From an uncultured Clostridia bacterium (lineage in GTDB: Bacteria; Bacillota; Clostridia; TANB77; CAG-508), in contig CAMKSF010000003.1 of the NCBI GenBank assembly GCA_946415375.1, positions 1 to 64,000 of the forward strand: a DNA stretch of 64,000 nt, read 5' to 3'. The notes under the pieces are model-generated. The model made no database searches and was not told the origin of the DNA. It saw nothing but the letters and a program-made list of their open reading frames with translations. Within the stretch, counting starts at the first letter, position 1. Every line of letters begins with the position of its first letter. A program made the position numbers and the translations under genes. Below are positions 17,955 through 28,223 of the stretch, piece by piece.

Positions 17955-19286
17955 TTATTTCGTAGGAATTTTTATTACAACCTCTGTTCCTTTATTTACT
18001 TGACTCTTTATATCTATGCTTCCACCATTCTTATCCAATATTTCTTTTGCAATAGAAAGTCCAAGACCTGAACCTCCCATTTCTCTTGCTCTTGATTTAT
18101 CTACTCTATAGAATCTTTCAAATATTCTATTTAAATCTTCTTCTGGAATTCCAATTCCATTGTCAATTATTTTTATATATGCATCATTGTATACAAATCC
18201 CACATAAATCTTAATATTTCCTCCATCAGGCGTATACTTTATACTATTTGTAAGTATATTTAAAATAACTCTCTGTATATCATCTTTATCTGCATAAACT
18301 GGTGGAACATCAGCAGTAACTAAGCATTCTACATGATGTTTTTTCTTTTTTATTTCTATTGCAAGTTTTTTCTGACATTCTTTTGCAAGAGCTCCTAAGT
18401 CAAAGCTTACTTTTCTAACATTTTTTCTGTTATTATCTATTCTTGAAAGTTCTAGCAAATCAGTAACAAGTTTCGCCATTCTTCTTGCTTCTGATGATAC
18501 AACTTGTAAAAATTCTCTTTGGGTCTCTTCATCATAATCGCCTTCTAAAAGAGTATCTGTATATCCCATTATAGAGGTAATTGGCGTTTTTAATTCATGT
18601 GATACATCTGCAACAAATTCTTTTCGCATTGTATCTAATTTTACACTTTCAGTAATATCTTGAATTACTGCAATTATTCCTTCTGGTTTATTATTTTCTT
18701 CATTTCTAAATGGTGCAAATAGAACTTTTACAGTTTTATCTTCTACATCTATTACTTGATCCATAGATGTTAAATCTTCAAGATAAATTAGTTTTTCCAT
18801 ATTTATATCTAACTTAAATTTATTAAAAATATCTTCAAATGTATAGTCTTCAGGAGAAATCTTTAAAAGCATTTTTGCCGCTGGATTTATTAGGTCAATC
18901 TTACCGTTTATGTCAAATGCGATAATACCTTCTGTCATATGAAGTAACCTAGTCTTAATCTCAGTTTCTTCTGCTCTTTCTCTTTTCTCTTTACTCTCAA
19001 TCATCTTTTTTAAAGGATATATTACCATATGTGATAAATATACTACAAGTATTATTGTCATAAGTGCGCATGCTACCATACTTATTACAAGTTCTCTTTT
19101 TATTACTTCTTTAACATCTCTACATTCAGTTTGTAGTTGATGAATATCTTTAATTTCCTGACCTTGTATTTTTTGTTCAATACTATTTATACTTTTTAAA
19201 AATGTTACTCCTAATGCTCCGATTATTACTAGTTCTAAAATAAATACAAATATTATAATTATTAATGGTTTATTATTTTTTTTCAT
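17955..19286 (-). CDS. Sensor histidine kinase, PhoR/WalK-like
   Basis: 443 aa. Two membrane helices (~8-28 and ~62-85) flank a very short external loop, so it may sense the membrane. Next come a PAS domain (~110-215, ITESVKLDT at its end), HisKA with ADVSHELKTPITSIMGYTD, and a HATPase domain with N, G1 (IDNGIGIPEEDL) and G2 (GGSGLGLSIAKEIL) boxes. No response regulator is next to it. It follows murG by 3 bp, which suggests a link to cell-wall synthesis. Confidence 0.9.
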   Translation of the reverse strand: MKKNNKPLIIIIFVFILELVIIGALGVTFLKSINSIEQKIQGQEIKDIHQLQTECRDVKEVIKRELVISMVACALMTIILVVYLSHMVIYPLKKMIESKEKRERAEETEIKTRLLHMTEGIIAFDINGKIDLINPAAKMLLKISPEDYTFEDIFNKFKLDINMEKLIYLEDLTSMDQVIDVEDKTVKVLFAPFRNEENNKPEGIIAVIQDITESVKLDTMRKEFVADVSHELKTPITSIMGYTDTLLEGDYDEETQREFLQVVSSEARRMAKLVTDLLELSRIDNNRKNVRKVSFDLGALAKECQKKLAIEIKKKKHHVECLVTADVPPVYADKDDIQRVILNILTNSIKYTPDGGNIKIYVGFVYNDAYIKIIDNGIGIPEEDLNRIFERFYRVDKSRAREMGGSGLGLSIAKEILDKNGGSIDIKSQVNKGTEVVIKIPTK

Positions 19287-19289
19287 TGT

Positions 19290-20408
19290 CTATCTCCCTA
19301 CTAGCTTTTTTATTTCTTCATAAATTTTTTCTTCTACATCTTTTGTACTAACTTTATATGCATTACTACTCATTTGTTCACACTTGTTTTTATTTAAAAC
19401 AATATCTTTTATTGTACTATTTAATAAATCTCCATTTAAATTATCATTTGTAATTATCATTGCACCACCAATTTTTTCTAAAACTTTAGCATTATACATT
19501 TGATGGTCATTACTAACATTTGGGAGTGGTACTAAAATTGAAGGCTTTGCTAAATTTGAAATCTCTGTAATTGTCATTGCTCCACTTCTTGCTACTACTA
19601 AATCGCAAATATTTTCTAATTCTTCCATATTATATATGTATGGTACTATTTTAGTATTCTCTATTTTTTCAATATTTATGTTTTCTTTTTCAAGTTCTTC
19701 TTTTATTAAATCATATTGTTTAGGACCCGTTGCCCAAATAATTTGATATTCCTTGTTTAAATTGTTCTTTATAATGTTTATTATTGCCTCATTAATTTTC
19801 TGTGCACCTTGACTTCCTCCAAATATTAAAACAATTGGTTTCTCGTTTGTTAATTGCAATTCTTTTATAATCTTTTCTTTTTCATTTTGGGAATAATCTT
19901 TCTTTTTTATTTTTACAGGTGTACCTGTAAATACAACATTTTTACATTTTTTTATTCTATCTTGTGCATCTTTAAATGATACTAGTATTGTATCTGCTTT
20001 TTTAGCAAGCATTTGAACAGCTTTACCCGGAAAAGCATTACTTTCATGTAAAAGAACTGGAACATTATTCTTTTTAGCTGCTAACACAACAGCTCCACAA
20101 ATATATCCTCCTGTTCCAATCACAATATCAGGTTTAAACTCTTTTACAATTTTTTTTGCTTCTCCTATTCCTTTATATGTTTTATATAGTTTTTTAAGAT
20201 TATCTATTGATATTTTTTTACTCAATCCATAAGCATCAATTGTTTTTAATTCATATCCTGCTCTTGGAACCAAATCATTTTCTAATCCTCTATCTGTTCC
20301 AACAAATATTATATTTGAATCAGGTTCTTTTTCCCTTATTTTATTTGCTATTGCAATTCCTGGATTTATATGTCCACCTGTTCCAGCTGCAGCAATAATT
20401 ACTCTCAT
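19290..20408 (-). CDS. murG: UDP-GlcNAc:lipid I N-acetylglucosaminyltransferase
   Basis: 372 aa. Adds GlcNAc to lipid I to make lipid II on the inner face of the membrane. Glycine loops AAGTGGHINPGIAIA and IGTGGYICGAVVLAAKK, HESNAFPGKA, GGSQGAQKINEAI and ARSGAMTITEISN are all visible. Lies between ftsW and the histidine kinase. Confidence 0.96.
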   Translation of the reverse strand: MRVIIAAAGTGGHINPGIAIANKIREKEPDSNIIFVGTDRGLENDLVPRAGYELKTIDAYGLSKKISIDNLKKLYKTYKGIGEAKKIVKEFKPDIVIGTGGYICGAVVLAAKKNNVPVLLHESNAFPGKAVQMLAKKADTILVSFKDAQDRIKKCKNVVFTGTPVKIKKKDYSQNEKEKIIKELQLTNEKPIVLIFGGSQGAQKINEAIINIIKNNLNKEYQIIWATGPKQYDLIKEELEKENINIEKIENTKIVPYIYNMEELENICDLVVARSGAMTITEISNLAKPSILVPLPNVSNDHQMYNAKVLEKIGGAMIITNDNLNGDLLNSTIKDIVLNKNKCEQMSSNAYKVSTKDVEEKIYEEIKKLVGR

Positions 20409-20455
20409 AATAATTCCTTCCTATTTATCTATGATTTATAAATATAAATAATTAA

Positions 20456-21604
20456 TTATTTATTTCCTGCTCTCGAAATATTCAGTAAAATTCCAATCTC
20501 ACATAATAATATTAAAAGTGCCGTTCCTCCATAGCTGAAAAATGGTAGTGGCATTCCTGTTGCAGGCATTGATGATGTAACAACTGCTATATTTATAACC
20601 GCTTGGATTCCAATTAAAGCTGTAATTCCAATTGCAAGTAAACTTCCAAACATATCTGGAGCATTCATTGCTGCTAAAATACCTCTCCAAATCAAGATTG
20701 CAAAAAGAATAATTACAAATAAACATCCTACAAAACCTAATTCCTCTGCTAAAACAGAGAATATAAAATCATTTTGTGGCTCTGGTAAATATAAATATTT
20801 TTGTCTACTCTGTCCTAACCCTAGTCCAAATAGCCCTCCTGAGCCAATTGCATATAAACTTTGGGTTACTTGCCATCCAGCACCTAATTTATCCTCCCAT
20901 GGATCTATAAATGTTGTTATTCTTTTTAATGCATGTGCAAACTTTTGTATTTTCCAAATTCCTATTCCAATTAAAGGAATACCTATAACTGTCCCAGGAA
21001 CAACAATTTGCCACAAACTACATCCCGCTAATGTCATCATAATCATACATATACCAATTATAACAATAGAGGCACTTAAATGTGGCTCTACTATTAATAG
21101 TCCTATAACTGGTACTAAAAACAATAAATGTTTTACCCATCCATTGAAAAAATCCTTCAAATTATCTTTGTTTTTTGTTAAAAGTGCAGCGTAAAAAACA
21201 ATCATGCAGAGTTTTACAGCCTCTGATGGTTGAAATGATTGCCCTGCAATATATATCCATCTTTTAGCACCATTTCTTTCTTTTCCTATTACCAAAACTG
21301 CTACAAGTAATAGAATAGCAACTATATATGCTAAAATGTATAATTTTTTATACTTTCTATAATCATATTTTGATAAACCTATCATTAAAACAATTCCAAC
21401 TATTGCAAAAAAACCTTGTTTAATAAAATAGGCATAACTACTTTTCCCCTCTGATAGAGCTGTTGGCGAGCTAGCTGAAAGTACCATTATTAGCCCCATA
21501 GATAGTAACAACAACACAGTAATAAGTAAGGTATAATCTATCGGATTATTTAAAAAACTTGTTTTTTTCATATTGTTGTTTTTTTTCACCTTCTGTTTTG
21601 CCAA
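20456..21604 (-). CDS. ftsW: Peptidoglycan glycosyltransferase/cell-division protein FtsW
   Basis: 382 aa, ~10 membrane segments of the SEDS family. Signature LKRITTFIDPWEDKLGAGWQ, SLYAIGSGGLFGLGLGQS, PEPQNDFIFSVLAEELGFVG and PLPFFSYGGTALL. I place the start at a TTG (21602-21604) because AGGAGG sits eight bases upstream; the in-frame ATG codons at 21649 and 21631 have no such site, and the 21649 start would overlap mraY. Confidence 0.93.
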   Translation of the reverse strand: MAKQKVKKNNNMKKTSFLNNPIDYTLLITVLLLLSMGLIMVLSASSPTALSEGKSSYAYFIKQGFFAIVGIVLMIGLSKYDYRKYKKLYILAYIVAILLLVAVLVIGKERNGAKRWIYIAGQSFQPSEAVKLCMIVFYAALLTKNKDNLKDFFNGWVKHLLFLVPVIGLLIVEPHLSASIVIIGICMIMMTLAGCSLWQIVVPGTVIGIPLIGIGIWKIQKFAHALKRITTFIDPWEDKLGAGWQVTQSLYAIGSGGLFGLGLGQSRQKYLYLPEPQNDFIFSVLAEELGFVGCLFVIILFAILIWRGILAAMNAPDMFGSLLAIGITALIGIQAVINIAVVTSSMPATGMPLPFFSYGGTALLILLCEIGILLNISRAGNK

Positions 21605-21638
21605 ATTTATGGCCTCCTCTCTTGAATACATAAAAATA

Positions 21639-22622
21639 CTATACAGCAAAAATTCCTAATATACAAGCTATTAGTGTAACAAGTGAAAAGATTATTACTA
21701 CTTTGTTTTCACTCCATCCAGAAAGTTCAAAATGATGATGTAGTGGAGACATCTTGAATAATCTTTTACCTCCTGTCTTTTTAAAATAAACAACTTGTAA
21801 AATAACTGAAAGTGTCTCTACTATTGGAACCAATGCGATAATTAAAAGTATAAATGGCATTTTTAAATATAGTGCTATGCTTGAGATAACTCCTCCTAAA
21901 AATAGAGAACCTGTATCACCCATAAATACTTTTGCAGGATGTAAATTAAACATTAGGAATCCTAAAACAGCTCCTATTACAATACTCCCAAAAATAGTTA
22001 CTTCTGTTTTTTGTTGTATCATTGCAATCGTAGTTAATGTAGCAATTATTATTGCAGAAACACTAGATGATAATCCATCAATTCCGTCTGTTAAGTTAAT
22101 TGCATTTGTTGTCGCAAGTATAACTAAAATTGCAAATGGTATATATACTATCATTGGTAAATCTATGTATATTTTTGCAAATGGTATGAATGTTTTTGTT
22201 CCAATATTACAAAACTTTATTATAAATAATGTATATGCTATAGATATTAAAAGTAATCCAAACATTTTATAACTAGGCTTTAATCCTTCTGTATTGTGTA
22301 AAACTAATTTTTTAAAATCATCAATAAATCCTATAATCCCAAATCCTATAGTCAAACAAAGCATAGGTAATAAATTCTGTGCTAATTCTGCATTTCCAAT
22401 CATATGCAAAACTGTATAAACTCCTGTTGTACACAGAATTATTGCTATCATAAATATTATTCCACCCATAGTTGGTGTTCCTTGTTTTTTTAGATGTGAT
22501 TCTGGTCCATCCTCTCTTTCAATTTGACCAACTTTTACTTTTTTGAGTACTGGAATTATTATAAAGCTAAGTATTACTGCTATTACAAATGATACTACTA
22601 TCATTGTGACTTGAAACTTCAT
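21639..22622 (-). CDS. mraY: Phospho-N-acetylmuramoyl-pentapeptide transferase
   Basis: 327 aa, ~10 membrane segments. Makes lipid I. Visible: GTPTMGGIIFM, FIDDFKKLV with the Asp pair, NAINLTDGIDGLSSS, FMGDTGSLFLGG and PLHHHFELSGW. Lies between murE and ftsW; murF and murD, often found here in other Firmicutes, are absent from the cluster. Confidence 0.96.
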   Translation of the reverse strand: MKFQVTMIVVSFVIAVILSFIIIPVLKKVKVGQIEREDGPESHLKKQGTPTMGGIIFMIAIILCTTGVYTVLHMIGNAELAQNLLPMLCLTIGFGIIGFIDDFKKLVLHNTEGLKPSYKMFGLLLISIAYTLFIIKFCNIGTKTFIPFAKIYIDLPMIVYIPFAILVILATTNAINLTDGIDGLSSSVSAIIIATLTTIAMIQQKTEVTIFGSIVIGAVLGFLMFNLHPAKVFMGDTGSLFLGGVISSIALYLKMPFILLIIALVPIVETLSVILQVVYFKKTGGKRLFKMSPLHHHFELSGWSENKVVIIFSLVTLIACILGIFAV

Positions 22623-22654
22623 TTTATCCTCTCATTTCTTTATTAGTATATCTT

Positions 22655-24118
22655 TTATCCGATTATTTCTTTTACTATTTTTCTTTCGTCAAAATCAAAT
22701 TTTTCTCCATTAATTTCTTGATATGGTTCGTGTCCTTTTCCTGCTAAAACAATTATATCTGTCTTATTTGCCATTTTTATTGCTTTTCTTATTGCTTCTT
22801 TTCTATCTATTATAACTTCATATTTACCTTTTGTCTTTTTTATTCCATCTTCTATTTCCTCAATAATAGATTTTGGATTTTCTGTTCTTGGATTATCTGA
22901 TGTGATTATTGTATAATCAGCAATTTTTCCTGAGATTTCGCCCATAACTGGTCTTTTTCTTGTATCTCTGTCTCCTCCACATCCAAATACAGAAATCACT
23001 CTTCCCCTTGTATAGCTTTTTACTGCTTTTAATATATTTTGTAGACTTTCAGGAGAATGTGCATAGTCTATCATTATTGGTATTTCTAGTTTATTATCTA
23101 CCATTTCTGATCTTCCAGGGACTTTAACATTTAAAAGTGCTTCTTTCATAATCTCTGCGTCAATTCCTATCCTCTTGCATATTGCAATTGCAAGTAACGC
23201 ATTATACACTGTAAATCTTCCGGGAATATCTACTTTTACTCTATCATTTCTATCTGTTAATTTCGCTCTAAAATCTACATAAGAATTAGTAATTGTAATA
23301 TCTCTTGCTAAAAAATCTCCAGAATTATCTATTCCATATCTTGTAATCTCACTATCAGGGAACATTCCTGGTATTTTTGCACCTTGGAGGTCATCAATAT
23401 TTACAAATCCTTTTTTACACATGTTAAATAATTTTAATTTTGACTCAAAATAGTCTTTTATATCTGGATGTTCTTTTGCGCTTATATGATCTTCTGAAAA
23501 ATTCGTAAATGCGACATAGTCAAACTCACATCCATCAACTCTATGTAGTTTTAAGCTTTGTGAAGATACTTCCATTACAACATATTCTACACCTTCATCA
23601 ACCATTTTAGCAAATAGTTGTTGTAGTTCTAAGCTTTCTGGTGTTGTTCTATCACTATCTTTTATTTTTTCTCCATTTATATATATTGCAATTGTTCCAA
23701 TTAGTCCAACTTTTTTTCCAGCTTTTTCTAGTATTTCTTTAATCATAAATGTAGTTGTCGTTTTTCCTTTTGTCCCCGTAATTCCTATTAATTTAAATTT
23801 TTTTGATGGATTTTTATAGAAATTACTTGCAGAAATAGCTAATACCTCCCTAGTATTTGTTGCCATAATAACTGTTATTTCTTCTGGAAATTTTATTGAT
23901 TTAAGATTAAATCCTTCTTCCACAACGACAACATTAGCTCCATTTTCTATTGCTTCCTCAATATACTCATGTCCATCTACACTGAATCCTTTTATTGCAA
24001 CAAACATAAAACCTTTTTTTATATTTTTAGAATTGCTTTCTATTCCTTTTATTTCTTTATCTAAATCTCCTTTTGCTTTTAATCCTTCTAATCCAACTAG
24101 AATATTTTTTAATTTCAT
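22655..24118 (-). CDS. murE: UDP-MurNAc-tripeptide synthetase, meso-DAP adding
   Basis: 487 aa. P-loop GTKGKTTTTFMI; carboxy-lysine region near GRFTVYNALLA; DYAHSPESL; and TSDNPRTENP. The DNPR motif selects meso-diaminopimelate, in agreement with dapA/dapB here. The start at 24118 (MKLKN) has AAAGGA nine bases upstream; an ATG six codons earlier lacks a clear site. Confidence 0.94.
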   Translation of the reverse strand: MKLKNILVGLEGLKAKGDLDKEIKGIESNSKNIKKGFMFVAIKGFSVDGHEYIEEAIENGANVVVVEEGFNLKSIKFPEEITVIMATNTREVLAISASNFYKNPSKKFKLIGITGTKGKTTTTFMIKEILEKAGKKVGLIGTIAIYINGEKIKDSDRTTPESLELQQLFAKMVDEGVEYVVMEVSSQSLKLHRVDGCEFDYVAFTNFSEDHISAKEHPDIKDYFESKLKLFNMCKKGFVNIDDLQGAKIPGMFPDSEITRYGIDNSGDFLARDITITNSYVDFRAKLTDRNDRVKVDIPGRFTVYNALLAIAICKRIGIDAEIMKEALLNVKVPGRSEMVDNKLEIPIMIDYAHSPESLQNILKAVKSYTRGRVISVFGCGGDRDTRKRPVMGEISGKIADYTIITSDNPRTENPKSIIEEIEDGIKKTKGKYEVIIDRKEAIRKAIKMANKTDIIVLAGKGHEPYQEINGEKFDFDERKIVKEIIG

Positions 24119-24231
24119 AAATTTCATTCCTTTCATTTTAAAGCAATTATGTCCTTATTATATAACAAAATCTTTTTTTTGTATAGAGAAAAGTGAAATT
24201 TTTTATCTTAATTTATAATTATGTCCAAACA

Positions 24232-24262
24232 TAAAAAAAATACCAAGGAAAATCCTTGATAT
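24232..24262 (-). terminator. Terminator of the VanW gene
   Basis: Minus strand CAAGGA / TCCTTG hairpin with a long T-run. Confidence 0.85.
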
Positions 24263-24266
24263 TATA

Positions 24267-25391
24267 TTAATCTATTCTATAAACTACACATGTAGTTCTT
24301 CCTTCTTCAGAATACGTAACTAATTTAATGCTGAATTTGTTTGTATTTTTAAATATTAAGTTATTAGCTCCATATGTAACTGTTGCATCTTTTCCTTTTT
24401 TACAATAACTTACAGGTTGACTATGTTCATGTCTTTCTAATATTTTACATCCTGTTGCTAATGCTGCTTGATATAGAGTAGAGCTTACTTGACATACTCC
24501 TCCACCATATCCTAATGCTCTTTCATTCTTTCCTTTAAAAACCATAGCTTTTTTATAACCTTTTCTTGCCGACGCAGCTCCAACAACCCTAAACCAATTA
24601 AATGATTGTCCTGGTTTTATAACTGTACCATTTATTTTCTTACAGCAAAGTTTTAAATTATGATTTCTATTTTTTCCACTGCTATATGAAACAAGTGAAA
24701 TCTTAGCAATTTTTTTATTCTTTGTTTTTGCTTTACTCATCTTTGTACTATAGTAATCATTATCTCCAACAGATTTGTATGAACATACTTTAAAATAATA
24801 CATCTTTTTAGGATTTAACTTGTTTACTGTATATTCTGTAGTTTTGTTATTCTTTATTTTTTTGACTTTTTTATATTCTCCGTCTTTTTTTGTTGACATG
24901 TATATTGTATATCCACTTGCCTTCTTATCTTTCTCCCATTCAACCTTAGCACTTTTATAATTGTATGCATAATAAACATCTATTATTTTTGCTTTTTTTG
25001 GAACTATAATAAAATATTTTTTTATTGTTCCTTTATAATTACCTTTTCCTTTTATTGTGATTTTGGCTTTTCCAGTATTTTTATTGTTTTTATATTCTAC
25101 TGTATAATCTGTTCCTTCTATTAATTTTTTACTTCCATCATATATACTTATTGTCTTTTTAATCTTCTTTCCTGTATATAATGCTTTTGATGTATCAACA
25201 TTTACAGATAAACTTGATAGTTGTTTAATTACTATTTCTGATGTAACTGGTTGAGTTGATGTTTGATTTTGTACATTATTTGTTGTACTTTCCTCTCCTT
25301 CTGCATATACTTTACTTTCATAATTAAATAATAGTATAGTAGTCACTATTGCTACTATAGTGAAAAATCTTAGAACTGTTTTCTTTTTCAT
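24267..25391 (-). CDS. Secreted VanW-domain protein with Ig/FnIII-like repeats
   Basis: 374 aa. Signal peptide (residues 1-31), Thr/Gln-rich spacer, a beta-sandwich module (~58-130, YTGKKIKKTISIYDGSK), an FnIII-like repeat (~137-222), then a VanW domain (~240-370) with KPGQSFNWFRVVG, GYGGGVCQVSSTLYQAAL and HEHSQPV. VanW was first seen in vancomycin-resistance clusters, but the domain is common in surface proteins of Clostridia and its role is unknown. Probably cell-wall associated. Confidence 0.88.
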   Translation of the reverse strand: MKKKTVLRFFTIVAIVTTILLFNYESKVYAEGEESTTNNVQNQTSTQPVTSEIVIKQLSSLSVNVDTSKALYTGKKIKKTISIYDGSKKLIEGTDYTVEYKNNKNTGKAKITIKGKGNYKGTIKKYFIIVPKKAKIIDVYYAYNYKSAKVEWEKDKKASGYTIYMSTKKDGEYKKVKKIKNNKTTEYTVNKLNPKKMYYFKVCSYKSVGDNDYYSTKMSKAKTKNKKIAKISLVSYSSGKNRNHNLKLCCKKINGTVIKPGQSFNWFRVVGAASARKGYKKAMVFKGKNERALGYGGGVCQVSSTLYQAALATGCKILERHEHSQPVSYCKKGKDATVTYGANNLIFKNTNKFSIKLVTYSEEGRTTCVVYRID

Positions 25392-25556
25392 TTTTCTCTC
25401 CCTTTCATTTTTTCTATATTGTATAACAAAACTAGTTTATCACATAGAAAAAAAAATAACAATAGTTTTTTTAATTTTTTTTGTATTTTATAGACATTTT
25501 TTTTTTTTTATGATATTATTATACTATAAATCTTATGAAAAGAAAGGATGTAAAAA

Positions 25557-25955
25557 ATGTCAGTTTTAAAAAAAGTTTTTTTGGTAACAATTATCATAGT
25601 ATGTATTTCTTTTAGTTATTGTTTTGCTATTGACGAAAATCAATTAACTTCAAGCACAAATCCTACAACTACAACTACACAGTCTGATAATAGGACTATG
25701 CCTGAAGAATTAACTCCTCAAATAGAAAATTCAATTGATACCACTCCTTCAAGTGATTTAACTGAAGAAACAACATCTTCATTAGACTCAACTTCATTTA
25801 GTGATTCTGATTCACAAGCTTCAACAACTGTAAGTAGTGTTTCATCAGTTGCAAAAACATCAACTATAACTAATATTTTAAATATTGCCTTACTTGTAGT
25901 AGGTGTATTATTAATATTTTTAGCAATTGCAATCTTAATTAGACTTAATTCATAA
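25557..25955 (+). CDS. Small Ser/Thr-rich surface protein
   Basis: 132 aa. Signal peptide (VFLVTIIIVCISFSYCFA), a ~75-residue low-complexity stretch of Thr, Ser, Glu and Asp, and a C-terminal membrane helix (NIALLVVGVLLIFLAIAILI). No family recognised. RBS AAAGGATG is weak. Architecture matches the next gene at 26116 although sequences differ. Confidence 0.7.
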   Translation: MSVLKKVFLVTIIIVCISFSYCFAIDENQLTSSTNPTTTTTQSDNRTMPEELTPQIENSIDTTPSSDLTEETTSSLDSTSFSDSDSQASTTVSSVSSVAKTSTITNILNIALLVVGVLLIFLAIAILIRLNS

Positions 25956-25979
25956 TATTTTTAAAAATTTGTATAAATT

Positions 25980-26030
25980 AATCTCTTTTATGAATAATAC
26001 TATGTGTGTATTTCATAAAAGAGATTTTTA
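25980..26030 (+). terminator. Terminator after the 25557 gene
   Basis: 15-bp perfect stem AATCTCTTTTATGAA / TTCATAAAAGAGATT, then TTTATTTTTT. Confidence 0.85.
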
Positions 26031-26115
26031 TTTTTTGCATATTTTTTTTATTTATACAAATAATAAAAATAAGTTTTAATAAAAAACTAATTTATAGGAA
26101 GGGAATGTTACAAAA

Positions 26116-26631
26116 ATGAAAAGGAAAATTCTATATTGTACTTTTATATCATTAATTACTGCTGTACTTTTATCTTCTTTTGTTTTTGCTGCAAATAATA
26201 ATTCTGTTATAAAAAACGCAGCTGATAGCGCAAAAAATATTGTAGAAAATGCTGAAAATACCATAGAAAATGCTGCTCATAGTGTTTCAAACACTTCCAA
26301 AGATGTTACAGGCAGTATGCAGAATGCTGGTAATACAATGGTTAATAATGTTAGTAATACATTAAATGATACTGTTAATACAAACTCAAATTATATGAAT
26401 AATTCTGATGTAAATAATACTAATACAGGATTTATGGGGACTACCGATGACAATACTGATGGATATACTGCTACAAGAACTGCAACAACGAATGATGCAA
26501 CAGTATTCGGATTAAACACTACTACCTGGATTTGGATAGTGATGGCCTTAGCTGCTGTTGGTATTGGAATTTTAATCTATTCATATTTTGCACAAACAAA
26601 TACAACAAGACATAGTAATTTAGATGACTAA
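26116..26631 (+). CDS. Small repeat-rich surface protein
   Basis: 171 aa. Signal peptide ending FVFAANN, an amphipathic Ala/Asn/Glu/Asp repeat (~30-80, near-11-residue period as in AADSAKNIVENAENTIENA) similar in style to LEA proteins, an Asn/Thr-rich spacer, and a C-terminal helix (WIVMALAAVGIGILIYSYF). Not recognised. Could be a stress or envelope protein. Confidence 0.7.
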   Translation: MKRKILYCTFISLITAVLLSSFVFAANNNSVIKNAADSAKNIVENAENTIENAAHSVSNTSKDVTGSMQNAGNTMVNNVSNTLNDTVNTNSNYMNNSDVNNTNTGFMGTTDDNTDGYTATRTATTNDATVFGLNTTTWIWIVMALAAVGIGILIYSYFAQTNTTRHSNLDD

Positions 26632-26686
26632 AAAAAAGGAGTTCCTATATGCTAATTTGTACTAGCTAAAATAGGAATTCCTTTTA
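26632..26686 (+). terminator. Terminator after the 26116 gene
   Basis: AAAAGGA-TTCCTAT / ATAGGAA-TCCTTTT long hairpin directly after the stop. Confidence 0.8.
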
Positions 26687-26709
26687 TCTTTGTATTTTTA
26701 AACTTTATA

Positions 26710-27684
26710 TTATTCAAACTTCGATTTTGTATTAATTTTATTTCCTCTTAAAAAATCGCATATATTCATTCTCTTTGAATTCTCACCCTGTATTTCTAAA
26801 ACTTTGATTATCCCTTCTATGCACTTTATATATAGACCTTCTTTTTCATTTGATATAACTACTATACCATTTTCCATTCTTTTTAGTTCTTCTAATTTTA
26901 AATTTTTATCATAACAAAAATCTTCCAATTTAATATTTTGTACTTTCCAAAACTTAATCTTTTTATCATTTAAATATGAATATGCTCCCATTATAGGATT
27001 TAATCCTCTTACTAAATTTTTTATCTCTTTTGCAGTCATATTTTTCCAATCAATTTTTGCTATACTTTTATCTAGCATTGGTGCTAATGAAAACTCACCT
27101 GTTTGTTTTATTCTTGGTGCAGTTCCGTCCTCTATTTTCTCTAATGTCTTTGTTAGAAGTTCTCCTCCAATTATTGACAGTTTATTCCATAATTCTCCTG
27201 TGGTTTCATCATCTCCTATTTCAACTTCTTGTTTTAAAATCATATCTCCTGTATCCATTCCTTCATCCATATACATTGTTGTTATTCCTGTTTTTTTGTC
27301 CCCATTTAAGACTGCCCATTGGATTGGAGCAGCACCTCTATATTTTGGAAGAAGTGAGCCATGTACATTAATACATCCGAGTTTTGGAATTTCTAATAGT
27401 TCTTTGGGGAGAATTTTTCCATAAGCGACAACACAGATAACATCAGGATTCAGCCTTTTAACTTCTTCTATAAAATCAGTATTATTTCTAATCTTCAAAG
27501 GTTGATATATAGGAATACTGTTTTGTGTTGCAAATTCTTTTACAGGAGATGCAACTAATTTCATTCCTCTACCTTTTGGTTTATCTTGATTTGTTACAAC
27601 ACCTATAATATCGTACCCTGCATTATATATAGCTCTTAATGAAACTTCTGCAAAATCCGGCGTTCCCATAAATAGTATTCTCAT
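26710..27684 (-). CDS. fmt: Methionyl-tRNA formyltransferase
   Basis: 324 aa. Formylates initiator Met-tRNA. N-terminal RILFMGTPDFAEVSL, INVHGSLLPKYRGAAPIQWA with the active-site His and SLLP loop, and MYMDEGMDTGDMIL with the catalytic Asp; C-terminal OB-like domain. Directly follows def, the enzyme that removes the same formyl group. Confidence 0.96.
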   Translation of the reverse strand: MRILFMGTPDFAEVSLRAIYNAGYDIIGVVTNQDKPKGRGMKLVASPVKEFATQNSIPIYQPLKIRNNTDFIEEVKRLNPDVICVVAYGKILPKELLEIPKLGCINVHGSLLPKYRGAAPIQWAVLNGDKKTGITTMYMDEGMDTGDMILKQEVEIGDDETTGELWNKLSIIGGELLTKTLEKIEDGTAPRIKQTGEFSLAPMLDKSIAKIDWKNMTAKEIKNLVRGLNPIMGAYSYLNDKKIKFWKVQNIKLEDFCYDKNLKLEELKRMENGIVVISNEKEGLYIKCIEGIIKVLEIQGENSKRMNICDFLRGNKINTKSKFE

Positions 27685-27721
27685 ACATATACCTCCTTTT
27701 ATTTAGCTTCTATTTTTATCA

Positions 27722-28207
27722 TTATTCTTCCGGTGTTACATATTCTAATGTTCCAGCTAATACCTTATCAACAAACAAAATTCCTTCTAAATGATCACAC
27801 TCATGACATATTGCTTGTGCTAGCAAATCTTTTGCTTTTAATTTTACTTTTTTGGCATTTCTATCATAAAATTCTACTATAACCTCTGTTGGCCTTACTA
27901 CTTTTCCAAACTGATTTGGAAAACTTAGACATCCTTCATCACATTCTTTTTCTCCTTTTGTTTTTATTATTTGCGGATTAATTAGTACATAAGGACCTTT
28001 TTCATCTTCAACATCTATTACTATAACTCTTTTAAGCATACCTACTTGGACAGCTGCGAGTCCTACTCCTTTATAATTATACATCGTTTCCAACATATCA
28101 TCTATTAGACTTTGTATTTTTTCACTTGTTATATCATCAATTTCAACTTCTCTTGATTTCTTTCTTAAAAATTCGTCTCCTTCTTCTCTTATTTGTCTTA
28201 GTGCCAT
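27722..28207 (-). CDS. def: Peptide deformylase
   Basis: 161 aa. Three family motifs: GVGLAAVQVG (Pro replaced by Val at the sixth place), EGCLSFP with the metal-binding Cys, and QAICHECDHLEG with HExxH as HECDH. Removes formyl from new proteins using Fe2+. In an operon priA-DUF2000-def-fmt. Confidence 0.95.
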   Translation of the reverse strand: MALRQIREEGDEFLRKKSREVEIDDITSEKIQSLIDDMLETMYNYKGVGLAAVQVGMLKRVIVIDVEDEKGPYVLINPQIIKTKGEKECDEGCLSFPNQFGKVVRPTEVIVEFYDRNAKKVKLKAKDLLAQAICHECDHLEGILFVDKVLAGTLEYVTPEE

Positions 28208-28223
28208 ATTTTCTCCCCCTTTT

